In this document: positions 10,466-22,326 of the stretch, in pieces
Layout of the letters: each line of letters starts with the position of its first letter
Position numbering within the stretch: position 1 is the stretch's first letter
NCBI RefSeq assembly: GCF_030445035.2
Contig: NC_080694.1
Coordinates: 72,245,147-72,309,146, forward strand
Direction of reading: 5' to 3'
Origin: Dasypus novemcinctus
Taxonomy: Eukaryota > Chordata > Mammalia > Cingulata > Dasypodidae
DNA length: 64,000 bases
Notes under the pieces: model-generated
Told to the model about the DNA's origin: nothing
Databases searched by the model: none
The model's input: only the letters and a program-made list of their open reading frames with translations
Made by a program: the position numbers and the translations under genes

Positions 10466-11391
10466 TCAGAACTTCCTTCTGATCACCCTACTCAAAGCCT
10501 GCTTCACCTCCCTGTTCCTCAAGGTATAGATCAGTGGATTTAGTACAGGAGTGATCACACTGTACATGATAGCAATAACCACATCCTGTTCCATGGAGCT
10601 GCCTGAAACAGGACGAATGTAGGTGAAAAGAACAGGAAAAAAGAAAAGAGAAACTACCATGAAGTGAGAGGCACAGGTGGACAGTGCTTTCTGAAGCATT
10701 CTGCAAGAATGAGTCTTGGAGAAGAGATAGGTAAGAATGTAGAAATAGGAGAAAAGTGTCAGAAAGAAGGGGCCCATGGCAATGGTCCCTGTGACAATAT
10801 TAATCAACCACTGGTTGAGGTCAACATTCCACAGGCCAGTTCCAGCAGTGGCTTAACATCACAGAAGAAGTGATGGATATGGTTGGATCCACAGATATTC
10901 AAGCGAGAGGTCATTATGGAGTGCAGCAGGGCATGGAAGAAACCAATGACCCAGACTGCACTGGTTATCTGGATGCAGAAGTGATGATTCATGATGATGG
11001 TGTAATGAAGTGGTTTGCAGATCGCCACAGAATGGTCCAAGGCCATCACACCCAACAGCAAGGCTTCCGTGCTGCCCAGTGAGTGGAAGAAATGCAGTTG
11101 GCTCATGCATCCCAAGAAGGAAATTGCTTTTTGTGAAGAGACTAAGTTTTCCAGCATCTTCGGCAGTGTCACCGTGGAGTAGCAGATATCTAGGCATGAG
11201 AGGTTTCCCAGGAAGAAGTACATTGGAGAGTGGAGTCTTGGGTCAGAGATGATGATCATCAGGATGGCCCCATTCCCAGCCAAGCTGCCAATGTAGATGA
11301 TGAGGAAAAGGACAAAGAGAAGAGGCTGCAGTTTTTGGATGTCTGTCAGTCCCAGGAGGAAAAACTCACTGACTGAGGTTTGATTTAGCAT
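10466..11391 (-). pseudogene. OR12D: OR12D-type olfactory receptor pseudogene (single frameshift)
   Basis: Class II OR coding sequence of 926 bp, one base short of a whole number of codons. ATG at 11391-11389 gives MLNQTSVSEFFLLGLTD, and the frame runs through TM1-TM4 (LHSPMYFFLGNLSCLDI in TM2) to ELACG in extracellular loop 2, then shifts. The C-terminal part resumes in another frame (TGTIAMGPFF... PVLNPLIYTLRN... VIRRKF, stop at 10466). Against the intact paralogue at 28121-29056, the break is one missing base: CATTCCCACAGG became CATTCCACAGG near 10828. The DRY-type motif is DHS here (MALDHSVAIC), which would by itself impair G-protein coupling. Family placement rests on resemblance to human OR12D2/OR12D3. 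Its flanks align with those of the intact copy, so the two are tandem duplicates. Confidence 0.9.
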
Positions 11392-11420
11392 CACTGGAAG
11401 AAAAGACAAAATAAGGTCTG
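11392..11420 (-). other. Candidate splice acceptor 2 nt before the pseudogene ATG
   Basis: Read on the minus strand, a pyrimidine tract TTTTGTCTTTTCTTCCAG runs into TG and then ATG. The same arrangement is present in the intact paralogue. OR genes generally have a single coding exon preceded by non-coding 5' exons, so this is probably the acceptor for that upstream intron and it fixes the translation start. Confidence 0.65.
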
Positions 11421-14300
11421 GGAAACATTCACTCTTTAGGGTCAATTCCTTCCAGCCCAGGTTTTTTCCAAAACAAAAATGCTTTTGGGAGAGCAAGATT
11501 GTTTTAAATGACAGAAAACACAGAGCTTTTATAGATCATGGACCATTAGTCTGTTAGACATTAAGGTTATATATAAACTGAGATTTAGTCAATTTTTTCA
11601 TGTTAGCTTTCTAATTTATATTTTCTCAGAGATCCATGTTTTCAGCCTATCATGTCTGTGAACATTTTCATTTTGATACAACTTCCCTGTCCTCTTCCTA
11701 AGTGTCTTAACAGGGTGACATTTTTATCTACTCCACCACACTACATCAAAAAGGCTCAAGAAAAGACCACCTAAGGATTTTATCTTAAGGAAGTAGACTG
11801 GGATAAACCAATTATAACTACCTGATCTTTAAAGATGTGAACAAAACCATTTAAATGGTAATCATAGCTTTTCCTTATCTTAGAATGGAAACAGGGCTAG
11901 AGGTGACTTCTTCCTGATAACCCTGAAGATTCCTGCCTCCAATGATACCAGGAATTCCTTTCTTAGATCACACAATACTGACTTCTTGAGTTATCTGTGA
12001 CATCAACCCCTTGAAATCTTATCTTCTTGTATGATAAATTTCCTTAATTCCTGTTTTAATTATCTATTAAATAAACTCACTCTTCAAATATTAAGGAATA
12101 ATCTACTTTAAGAGAGATGTTCCTTCTTCATCTTAGTTCCTTTAATATGACACTGGCCATCACATTGGCTTCCATAACTTCAGTAAAATATCTACTTCCT
12201 TTCAGTTTCTTCTGAGATCACCATAAGTTTCAGCTCTTCTCATTTGAAAAATATGCTTTGTCTTTATGCTCTGTTTTTCCCATCAATAAAACTCATGCTT
12301 CCTACAAAAAGAATTCCTTAATTTTCATTTCATTCATGCTTTTGTAATAATGTTTTCTTTAGTGATATTAAATCTTGAGGATTTGTAAATATGTTCATTG
12401 TAATAAAGTTTAATATTTGACTAAAATTGGGTCGTTTACAGACAGGCAGAAAAACTTTTGAATCTTATTTCCTTCATTATTTGCAAAGAGCCTGATATTA
12501 TCTCCTTTATTTACTTGGACAAAAATAGGAATACTTTGCATTATAGTTTCTCTTTTTGGTCCTTTCTTTTTCATATGTAGTGGATTAGTTCCTGTAATTG
12601 ATAAGAAAGAAGGAAGATTGTAAGAAACATTTTCAGGTGTGGGAAACACTGATGAAAGAATAAAAATTTAATTGAAAACTGAATGAGATGCTGACTGGGG
12701 AGTTTTCTATAATAGAGTTTGAGAAAACAATGAAAGAAGAAGAAAATGATTTGAAATGGCTAGAGTAAAACAGTGAGTGCCCTGGGGAGCAGATTTCGGA
12801 AGTAGATGGGATTCTAGATTTTATAGGTGGAAAAAAGTTTGAGAAATGTTCTCACCTCTACTATACTTCCATTGAGGTCACTTTCAAAACATCCCAATAA
12901 CTTTTTCATTGCCATATATAATTTTTGTACTTAAGGAATTTTACCATCCTGGTAAAATACACATGATATGCCAAACAACATTACTAATTTTCTGACCCAC
13001 AGAACAGAATTGTATGAAAAATCCATTTAGGAATAATACTTTCTTGATACTTAAATAAAATTAGAAATTAAACTCAATTCTTAATGATTTTCATGCAGTT
13101 TTTAATATGTGGAGTTTATACATATGCTTCGAGAATGTCTGTAAAACTAGGATGTTGAATTGAAAATAAGATATAGCAATAAAAATGTGGGAAGTAAATT
13201 GGCTTCGTTACCCACAACATAAGGTGTGCCTTACTGTAAAGTAAGAAATTTGTTTTAAATCCTGGGCTTTTCACTTTAATAATAGCAAGAAGACACATGA
13301 TTCACTAACAGATAGTATATATGGGCAACTTACCAGTCTGTCTCCTTTTTCATTCTTACCTGAATGATTGTTCTGATAAGCAGGCAAGGATGCTGTATAG
13401 GTTTATACTCCCAGTGATTATAAATAATAGAAAAATATTTGAAGGGATGATCCATGTTGTGATCCCAGGTTAGGTTCTACATCTTCCAAGACGTCTGCCT
13501 AACTTTCTGAAATTCAACATGCCTTTTTGAGCCAAAGTTCTCTAGCTATGAAAATCCAGAGAGAATAGGTCCTCTGGGTGCTGAGAAGAACTGTTGTAAG
13601 GATAAATAGGGTAAGCTCGCCCTCCCCCTCCCCGCAATATGGAGAAACAGCTTTGTGGAATTCCTATCTTTAATTCCATTATCCCTTCTTTTTCTCTTTT
13701 TCCCTTAGAATGCTTTGCCCTTTATTTCAGAGCCATGGACAGCAACACAAACTTCAGTTGTCTGATATGTTTCCATAGTTGATATTCCTCATATTTCCTG
13801 GCACAGAGGTTTGGATTAGATTTCTCATTTGGGGACTCCCTTAGAAAATACTCTGTGGTTTATGAAGTGGAAAAAAAATGGCAAATAGTGTCAGGGAATG
13901 TGGTCCAGTCACATCCTATTGATTAATGCAAGAATATAATTATATTTAATATATTTTCTCTTTTTTTATTACTCTAGTTCTGTGGAAACAAGAGAAAGAG
14001 GACTTGAAATCATGGGCAGGTCAAAACTAGTTGGAGTGATGCTTTATGGTCCCATAACCTTTTCTTCTGAGCTTGTTTTACTGTAGGTCATAAAATCTGA
14101 ACCTGCACAGAAAACACTGACTTTTGTCTTTTAGGTCAACTTTTAGACAGCAGTAGCAGAACTCACCTTCCTTGGAATGAAGATTAGGAAGGTGAGGAGT
14201 CATCAGAGGAATACAAAAAGCAATGGGTCCCTCAACAAGGAAGATCTGGTGCACAGGCGTATTACCACCACATACAGACAATACAATGAGCAACATATCA
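11421..14300. other. OR unit 2, upstream (5') flank
   Basis: Aligns along most of its length with 29080-32480 upstream of the intact gene, for example CATTTGAAAAATATG near 12241 with its partner at 30165, and the GCCATGGACA stretch near 13733 with 32294. No second coding exon or long frame was found. The conserved upstream flank is where any OR promoter would lie, but I see no clear TATA or O/E-type site to annotate. Confidence 0.55.
13355..13375 (-). other. Candidate splice donor of a 5' non-coding exon (broken OR12D copy)
   Basis: The minus strand reads CATTCAG then GTAAG, a near-consensus donor with the exon ending at 13360. The paralogous place in unit 3 (31773) also keeps a GTAAG donor. 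The distance to the acceptor at 11394 would make an intron of about 2 kb, a usual size for OR 5' introns. Confidence 0.45.
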
Positions 14301-14315
14301 AAACCGGCCATCCCA

Positions 14316-15580
14316 TGTAAATGCATTGCCTTCCTCCCAGTGTGGGACATGACTACCGGGGATGAGCCTCCCTGGTGCCAAGGGATTATTACCAAGTATG
14401 AGTTGATGATGTAACTAGAAAAAGATCTTGAATAAAAGGGTCAACTCAGACCAGCAGAATATCACAATCTACATATAATACCAGGAGTTAAAAAGGCTTT
14501 TTGACCTGAATAAAAGGGGGAACTGGAAAGGACAAATGAGTTTATATGGCTATGAGTCTCCAAAAAGAGCTGGGAGGTTATCAGAGGGCTTGCCCTTATG
14601 CACACCTCAGCAGAGTCCCAGAGACAGATAAAGTAGATACAACCCCCGGTATTGGTTCTTCTGAGGGCTACGGAGACCCACAGGTTCTATGGTCATGGCA
14701 GATGGAGTTCAGTGCCATGTCAGTTGGCCCTACTTTGGAGTTTGTGTTTCTGTTTGATGGAGCTGGACTCAGACGTGATCTTTGTTCACAAGCCTCTCCT
14801 GTTACTTTTACAAGAACTGTAGTTGGTGCTGGGGTTTAATATATACCCAGGGGACCTGAATTTTTGGACTGACCATGTGATAGCCAGGCCTTGAGTCTCA
14901 ACAGACTTCAACTCCTATGCTCTGGTTTATTGGACTTACCCACTTAGCTAACATGGAGATGAAGAAGGTCAACCACCACACAATGGAGCCAAGAGTGCCT
15001 ACAACTGAGAGCAGGAGGATTGCATCCAGCATCCATGTGGAATCTAAGCCCCCTCTTTATAAAGATGTGGGGTGGACATAACCAATCCAAGGCCCACAGG
15101 AAGGAGGAATAGAGTATATATTAGAGTGGACTTACTGATATTCTATTCATGAACTTTTGTGATTAGTAATCAAAGAAAGTGTGGCATTGGTGTAGGGAAA
15201 GTGGTCATGATGGCTGCTGGGGATGGGAATGGGAGGAAGAGATGAGATGTTGGGGTGTTTTGGGGACTTGGAGTTGTCCTGGGTGGTGCTGCAGAGACAG
15301 TTACCAGACATTGTATGTCCTCCCATGGCCCACTGGGTGGAATGTGGGAGAGTGTGGGCTGTGGTGTGGACCATTGACCATGAGGTGGTGCAGTACTCAG
15401 AGATTTTTCACCAAATGCAATGAATGTCTCATGATGTTGGAGGAGATTGTTGTTCTGGGGGGAGGAGTGGGGTGAGAGGGGTCGGGGTATATGGGGACCT
15501 CATATTTTTTTAATGTAATATTAAAAACTAAATAAAGACAAAAAGATGAAAACAAAAAACAAACAAACAACAAAAAAACA
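14316..15580 (+). mobile_element. L1-type 3'-end insert with target-site duplication
   Basis: 5'-truncated relative of the insert at 4252-5702. GCCATCCCA is repeated at 14307-14315 and 15581-15589, immediately outside the insert and after an A-rich tail of AAC/AAAC units. It carries no protein-coding frame. It sits in the upstream flank of the broken OR12D copy and has no counterpart in unit 3, so it arrived after the duplication. Confidence 0.72.
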
Positions 15581-15650
15581 GCCATCCCAAGTCCCCAACA
15601 CTGCCCCCACTTCCCTTTGTTCCAATGCCATAGAAGTCTTCTAAATTATC

Positions 15651-16737
15651 TTACAGACAGGTGTTAAAAACTGCCTTTTGTCCTTGAATAAAAGGGGGAA
15701 ATGGAAATGACAGATGAATTTATATGGCTATGAGTCTCCAAAAATAGTCGGGAGGTCATCAGAGGGATCTCGCTTATGCATACCTCAGCAGGGTTCCAGA
15801 GACAGCCAAAGTAGATACAATCCCAGGTACTGGTTCTCCTTGAGAGCTACAGAGACCCACAGGTTCTATGGTCATGGCTGATGGCTCTGGAGTTCAATGC
15901 CGTATCAGTTGGCCCTACTTTGGAATTTGTGCTCCTGAGTGTGATGGAGTTGGACTCAAATGTGACCTTTCTACACATGCTTCTTCTGTCACTTTTACTG
16001 AACCTGTGCTTGGAACTGGGATTGGTGTATACTCAGGAGACCTGAATCTCTGGACTGTCCATGTGACAGCCAGGTCCTGAGCCTCCGCAGACTTAAAACT
16101 CCTACCCTCTGGTTCATTGGACTTACCCTGGCCAGCTAACAAGGAGTTGAAGAAGGTCAGTCACCACACCAGGGAGCCAAGAGTGCCTACAACTGAAAGC
16201 AAGAGAACTGCATCCATTATCCATGAGGAATCTAAACTCTCTCTCCATTTAGAGGTGGAGCAGACATAACCATCCCAGGGTCCACACAGTGGAGGAATAG
16301 AGTATGTTTTAGAGTGGACTTACTGATATCCTACTATGGAAATATTGTGATTAGTAATGGAAGAAATTGTAGCACTGATGTGGAGAAAGTGGCCACAGTA
16401 AATGCTGAGCGTAGGGAGAGGGAAGAAGAGATAATGATATGATGTGGGGGCATTTTCAGGACTTGGCGTTGTCCTGTGTTTTACTGCAGGGATAGATGCT
16501 GGACATTGTATGTCCTGTCATGGCCCACTGGGTGGACTGGTGCAGAGTGTAAACTACAATGTAAAGCATTATCCATGTGGTGCAGCAGTGCTCCGAAATG
16601 TATTCACCAAATCCACTGAATGTGCCATGATGATGAAAGAGGTTGTTGATGTGGGAGGAGTGGGGTGAGGGGTTGAGGGGTATATGGCGACCTCATAATT
16701 TTTTTTAATGTAACATTTAAAAAAGAGAGAGAGAGAG
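15651..16737 (+). mobile_element. Second L1-type 3'-end insert, 70 bp from the first
   Basis: Another truncated copy of the same family in the same orientation, starting a little further 3' in the family sequence. AAATTATC is found at 15643-15650 and again at 16738-16745, the expected short direct repeat. The tail is AAAAAAGAGAGAGAGAGA. Independent insertion is implied by its own target duplication. Confidence 0.7.
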
Positions 16738-16745
16738 AAATTATC

Positions 16746-17430
16746 AGATTGAGGAACCAGATTTGAGCTTGCCTTCTGTGTCCTGGCTGTTCAACCTTGC
16801 AATCAAATTTTCTTTTTTCAGAATCCTGGTGTCATAATATTAGCTTCTGTGCACATCAGGCAGCAAGCTTATTGCTCAATAACAATCAAGAGAAGTAGGA
16901 TTGCTTTTAGTCTCTGCTAAACCTGACTCTTTACTATGGAACTATGGTACTAATATTTCTTTTAATTTTGTGATATAAAAGATGACGTTTCTCTGTGGGG
17001 AAATAGCCAGTACATATCCCCAAATCTGACTGTATCCTTTAGGTAAGAAAATACTATCTTTTTCATCCAAAGGTCATTGCTATGTAATATTGCCATCTAG
17101 ACAAACTTTCTAGTAAGTGTTATAAATGCAGAGTTCTTTTTCCCTCTTTGTATTGCTTTCATTTTTATTGTTTTGAAGGAGAGTTCAGTTTATAGCCATC
17201 ATATTAATATTACCATTTTTAATATTTTGTAAATATGATAAAAACAAATATTTACTGTTTTTTTTTTGTAAGTTATTGTTCTTTGTTCATGCCTATTAGT
17301 TCACTTAATTGATCACAAAAACCCTACAAAGAAAGCCCTGACACGATTACCATTTTAATATAAGAAAACTGAGGGTTAGGGGAGTTAAGTAAATGTCTCA
17401 GTTTCTTGAGATTAATTCTGGAATTAAGAA
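16746..17430. repeat. OR unit 2 upstream flank ending in a MIR
   Basis: 16800-17430 aligns with about 32510-33850 in unit 3 (for example the TTTGTATTGCTTTC stretch at 17148 with 33171). About 17290-17430 has the MIR core and 3' look (CTATTAGTTCACTTAATTG ... GAAAACTGAGGGTTAGGGG) on the plus strand. Unit 3 carries the same MIR, split there by the SINE at 33357-33765. Confidence 0.55.
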
Positions 17431-19004
17431 TAGGTCTGAGGCTCTCTAGTTCTAGAGAGAACTGCCATTGCATCTCTATGTTTTTTGAAATGTTACCATA
17501 TTAATTTTTTCAACAGTTTCATTTGTAAACTAATAGTCTATTATTTTGATGAGGTCATGAACAGCAATTTTCCTCTTTATGTTTGGTCATTCTAGGGTCT
17601 TGTTTATGAATTAATTACCCTCCTTTAGTCATAATGATAATATCTTAAATTTTCTTGTATTAGCAAGTTTAGCTTCATGGACTTGAAACCTACACAGTCA
17701 CATAGGGCTCTGTGCTAAGATGGCCCCACGTTTCTGGTTTAATACTTTGCTGTCACCATCTTAATACACTTCTTTACTATGCTAAGTCAGCAGTCCGTTG
17801 CCTCAAAGGGACAGCAATGCAGATCTTTACAAAATAAAGGACAGAGAGAAAGACACAAAAGAGGAGGTAAAGATGGGACCAGGGGACACATAGCTTCTGG
17901 AACTGAGAACCTGAACCCTAGTTTCCACATCATATTTATTTAGAAACTAATGAGCAGCTGTTTGTTATCAGAAATGCAACATTTACAATAACAGGAAGCA
18001 ACTGCAACATTTACAGTAACAGGAAACAACTGCAACATTTACAATAAGGTAACATTTATAATAACAGGAAGCCATTGCAACATCATCTACAATAACAGGA
18101 AGCAACAAATAAGTAAGCCAGTTTCCCACAATACTTCTTAATACTTGACCAAAGAATTCCCTTTTATTTTGCACCAATTCCCATAAATTATGGAGCTGGC
18201 CCTGCTTTTTACCTTTTGAGAGTTAGATTTGCTGTTTACCGGTCTAGTCCTTTCACTTATGTATGCTGGGAGATAATCAGCCAGAATTGGCTCTACTTTG
18301 TGCAGAGTTACACTAGCTTTTCTTTCTTCACAGATGTGTGATGCCATTCTTAAATGTTCCAACTCCTCTGAAATACACTATCTGTTCCACCACTTTCTAT
18401 TTTGCTCCAGTAACTCTTCTGTTTTTGTGCCAGTAACAGTGTATTTTAATTAACATGACTTTCTTTTTAGTCTTAATATCTTGTAAGTTGGTCTGAAATT
18501 TATTCATCTTCTGTAAAAATGCCTTGAGGAGGTTTGATGGGTCATTTCCTTAGGAATTTCATTGTTAAAAATGACTACCCCCCCCCAAAGGAATGATCTA
18601 ACAGAAGGCAGTGGGTTAAAATTGTGACGCTGGGGTAAAGCTAGAATGCTTGAAGATAAAGGAAAGGAGTGAAAGAAGTCTGTATGCAGACAGAGGGAGA
18701 TAATAAAGAAGTTCTATTGTATCCTGAACTAAATTTTTTTAAAGGTGTAATTGTTGCCCTGCTCTTCAGTGTGATTGGATTTGCCTGTATACCAGTGGAG
18801 AAGTTTGGAAACTCTCAAAACAAGATTTAGAATACTAATTGATATCACCGTGGTTATATCTCTGGAGCAACCACCTGAAGCAAATATTTCTGATGTTACA
18901 CATCCAGATATGTCATGAGGAATACTTAACAACCAGTGCAATAAAGTAACTTATTTAATAATTATCCTTTTATCCTTTAACTGAACTAAAATATAAACTG
19001 ATCC
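17431..19004. other. Extra block in OR unit 2 containing flank-like sequence
   Basis: This 1.57 kb is absent between the matching points in unit 3 (about 33850 and 33880). Its right half (18205-18960) is paralogous to 7810-8440. Its left half (about 17650-18200) resembles a very old interspersed repeat of unidentified family. No gene. Confidence 0.45.
17975..18106. repeat. Short minisatellite, about 28-bp unit, 4-5 copies
   Basis: Units starting TGCAACATTTACAATAACAG and ending GAAGCAAC repeat four to five times, the middle units shortened. The copies abut with no unique spacers, so it is not a CRISPR-like arrangement. Confidence 0.75.
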
Positions 19005-19650
19005 TGGATCATATAATTAGAGTCATAAATAATTCATCTATTCAATTTTATACTTTCCAAATAGTTTGTTGATTTTGGGGGATTTTTCATGTAATTTTTG
19101 CTTTTTATTAGTGTTTCTATTTAATGGTTCTTCATTTGCTTCAAGACTTTACTAGCAACAAACTTACCAACAGATTTCCTCCAGAACTGATAGCTGTTAG
19201 ATCTCTTGTGGAGTCCACAAATAGACAATTTCTTTTGACACGGATGATAGTGTTCATGGAAATTAAAAATTTATAACCGTGTGCTAAACTGAAATAAATT
19301 CAATGATTTTTTTCTAATTCCCATAATAATGTCAGAAAATTTTATATATTCAGTGTGTTTATACTTGAAGTAGTTTTAATGAGGCAAAATGCCACATATA
19401 ATTCTGTTACTTAATTTCTTAAAAAAGTTTGTTCATCTTTAATTCTTAAAACTTAATAACCTCATTTGGATAAGTTTCAGGATTAAAAAAATTTGAAAGA
19501 ATCCATGTGAATTTCCATATTTCAAAGCACTATCAAGGAATTAAAAAGCCAGCCTAGGAGTGGGAGAATATATTTGCCATCTATCAGGCTGGCAGAGAAT
19601 GTAGCACCCAAATGCACTAAAGATTCATAGCACCCAAATGCACTAAAGGA
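19005..19650. other. OR unit 2 upstream flank, distal part
   Basis: Clear paralogue of about 33880-34510: shared landmarks include ACTTTCC then TTGATTTT(A/G)GGG near 19056 and 33930, and CTGAACTGAAATAAATTCA near 34155 with CTAAACTGAAATAAATTCA near 19284. No gene content. Confidence 0.65.
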
Positions 19651-19952
19651 GTAGCCTAGTAGAAAAATGAGCAAAATGCTTGACCAGACATGTTTCAAAA
19701 GAGAATATTCAAATGGCTTATAAATATATGACAAAGTGCTTAAATAGAAGTCAATTCTATAATGTGACCCACCTATACACTCACTAAATTGAAATGTCTA
19801 AAATGAAACTTTTGACTACCCAAATCCACATAATTGGGTTATTTGCTCCCTATTTTCAGTAAGTAATATAATCAATAGGAAAAAAGAGTAAGGATGTAAT
19901 AAATAAATTTTTAAGTGAACCAAGGAGACATGGACCTTAAAACTTAGAGTGA

Positions 19953-20512
19953 GGGGAGCAGATGTAGCTCAGTGTTAGGCCTTTGCATCCTGTGTACTAT
20001 TTCCTAATGTTGTAGAAGTCGAGAGAGGTTCAATTATTTGTGTACAGAAAGGCCAGGACTGGGGAATAATTTTGGGAAAGAAAAACGATTTCTTTATGAC
20101 TGGTAGAGCTCAGAGCTTTTCATTCTTAAATCTAAGTCAAGCCCGAACAAAATTTTTGAGCTCCTCTTACACAGAGGAAGGGCCAAATGGTTCTTTGTTT
20201 CAGTGCTCAATAGGTTTGAATTAGCATATATCTTCCACATCCTAGGTAAGCTTTAAGCATGACTTCATACATTCTAGATAAGCTTTTAGCACATTTGGTT
20301 TGCATATTTAAAGTTTATAGAGTTTGCATTTATATACTGTTTCCCCGGGGACTGGAGTTGTCATGGTTACCAAGGGCAGGGCTGCAGTTCTCACTGTCCC
20401 AAATGCACTGTTCAGAAAACATACCTCTCAGGTTATCTATGAAAATATGAACAGCCCCCCACCCATAGCCTACATCACCAAATTCAATTCCCAGTACCAT
20501 CTAAACACAAAC
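19953..20512 (+). mobile_element. Second-type tRNA-derived SINE split by a solo LTR
   Basis: The left part (19953-20007) begins GGGGAGCAGATGTAGCTCAG, a tRNA-like head with an A-box region. The right part (20478-20512) gives the B-box side, TTCAATTCCCAGTACC, and an A/C-rich tail. The two halves belong together and are separated by the LTR at 20008-20477. The SINE resembles the one at 37384-37506 and differs from the longer DAS-type copies. Confidence 0.65.
20008..20477 (-). mobile_element. Solo LTR, family X copy a (ERV, probably class I)
   Basis: Fossil endogenous retrovirus LTR of about 470 bp in reverse orientation, bounded by TGTTGTAG on the left and CATCA on the right. Flanking 4-bp repeats are CTAA and CCAA, nearly identical. 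The same family occurs at 21411-21884, 23174-23656 and 30653-31129. No internal region is attached. A 4-bp target duplication fits a gammaretrovirus-like (ERV1) element. Moderately old. Confidence 0.75.
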
Positions 20513-21410
20513 AAATGTGAATGTTTAAAATCAAAACGTCATTCCTGGTGATTTCTCTAACCTGCTGTACATGAGGCTGCCCGCTCAGTCCCTTGTCTAT
20601 GTTTCCTCCAAAGGTGCCGTCTCCCAGCACAGACTCTCCTCCTCAGTTCAGACTTGTGTGCCAGGTGCTTACTCCACTTGGATATATAATTTAATCTGAT
20701 TAAGAATTTACTCTTAGCATTCCCCTGAGAGAACTGCTCCATGAAGAGACTTCCTTTGGCGGTAAAATTATTGGGCCCACAGGAATGATGACGTCCTGAT
20801 CCCCAGAACCTGCAAATATGTCACCTTACATTGAAAACTGTGTTTCCATGTGTGATTAGAGCATGCATCTTGAGATGGTGGATTTTCCCAAATTATGTGG
20901 GTGGATCCAAATAGTCCTCAAAAGTGGAGAACCTGTCACAATGCAGTCCAAGAGAGGAAATGTGAGAAGGACACAGCCTACTGTTTGTGGCTTTTGGGGC
21001 ATGGATGACGAGGGCTTCTAGCATAGGATTGCTTCTAGAAGCTTATGGCCTTCAGTACATTGGCACTGAGAAAGTGGGGGCCTCGGTTTTACAACCACAA
21101 TGAACTGAATCTGAACAATAACACAAATGAGCAGGAAACTTACACTCCCCTAGAGCCTCCAGAAGAAAAGGAGCTTCCAACACTTTGATTTTAGCCCCTG
21201 GAGACTAATGTTGGATGTCAGTACTGTAAGATAGTAACTTTGTATTGTTTTAAGCCACTAAATTTGAGGTAACCTGTTATGTCAGCAAGGAAACCTGACA
21301 TCCTTCTTCAAAATTGCAGTTGCATCCCTCACTCAAAAGCATGGGTTTTTCTCTCACACTTCCCATAGGAGTCACGAGGAGATGATTCATCACCTAAATA
21401 TCCAGAATAC
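20513..21410 (+). mobile_element. MaLR/MLT1-like LTR remnant
   Basis: About 20750-21297 matches my memory of an MLT1-type LTR: CCAGAACCTGCAAATATGTC, then a CTTGAGATGG region, then a TTTAAGCCACTAAATTTGAGG end. Old, diverged fossil of the ERV3/MaLR group with no internal region. 20513-20750 before it shows nothing recognisable; 21298-21410 is the start of the L2 block. Partner of the partial copy at 8440-8807. Confidence 0.6.
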
Positions 21411-21884
21411 TGATGTGGACTATGGGTGGGAAGCTCTTCATCTCTTTGTAGATAACCTAAGATGTCTGTGACTTGTGGTTGTGGGACAGTAAGAGGCTGC
21501 ATTCCTGCCCTTAGTAAGCATGGCAACGACTCCAGTCCCAGGAAACAGTTAAGCAATGCAAATTCTATAAACTTTAAATATTCAAGGAAAATGCAAAACA
21601 AATGTGCTAAAAGCTTATCTAGAATGTATGAAATCCATGATAAAAGCTTACCTAAGATGTGGAAGATATATGCTAATTCAAGCCTATTGAGCACTGAAAC
21701 AAAGAACAATTTAGCCCTTACCCTGTATAAAAGGAACTTGAAAATCTTGTTTGAGGCTCGGTTTGAAACAGAAAGCTCCCCAGTCTGGTGGGCCATCAAT
21801 AAATCATTTTTCCTTCTCAAAATCATTTCTGAGTCCCCACCTTTCAATACGCAAATAATTGAACCTCTCTCAACTTCTACAACA
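21411..21884 (+). mobile_element. Solo LTR, family X copy b
   Basis: Fossil LTR of 474 bp, TGATG...ACAACA, with exact 4-bp flanking repeats ATAC (21407-21410 and 21885-21888). It contains a TATA-like TGTATAAAAGG and a CAATAAA polyadenylation-type signal in the expected order, so U3-R-U5 layout is recognisable. It interrupts L2 sequence. Same family as copies a, c and d; no internal genes present. A 201-codon minus-strand frame across it is a chance frame. Confidence 0.82.
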
Positions 21885-22326
21885 ATACAACAACTGATAA
21901 TGTCTCCCTCTGATGTCTCCCTGCTGTGAGCCATCGCCTCTCACCGGAGTGAATACAACTGTCTCCAAATTGAACTAATCCTTCCCTGTTATAGGCTGTT
22001 GCCACCACGATACCTAGAGTAATCCTTTAAAGTATAAATCAGATCATGCCACTTTCCTGACAAGCCAGCAATGGTTCCACCCAGAATCCAAATTTTTTTT
22101 GCCATGGCTTCTAAAGCCAAACACAATCTGGACGCCCATCACCTGTAACCTCCTGTCCTCTGACTAGCCTCTCCTTCACTCTGAAATAGTTCCACCAGCC
22201 TCACTGTTCTCAACCCCAGCAGCCATGCTCTAGCCTTAGAAACTTTGCTCTATTTTATTCTCTGCTCACTGCCATCTTTTCAATGAAGCTTATTTGGAAT
22301 TTGCATTTACACCAGTTGAGAACTCT
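21885..22326 (-). repeat. L2 fragment, continuation after the LTR
   Basis: Antisense L2 sequence paralogous to 8980-9330 (shared CTCTGAAATA(A/G)... and CCCAGCAGCCATGCTCT stretches at 9250 and 22217). Together with 21298-21410 it forms the target into which LTR copy b inserted. Confidence 0.5.

Noticed and set aside
17975-18106. CRISPR-like direct repeats
   Set aside because: Units abut without unique spacers and the sequence is mammalian; it is a minisatellite.
21329-21934. 201-codon minus-strand open frame
   Set aside because: Spans L2 and a solo LTR, so it cannot be one gene; no domain features.
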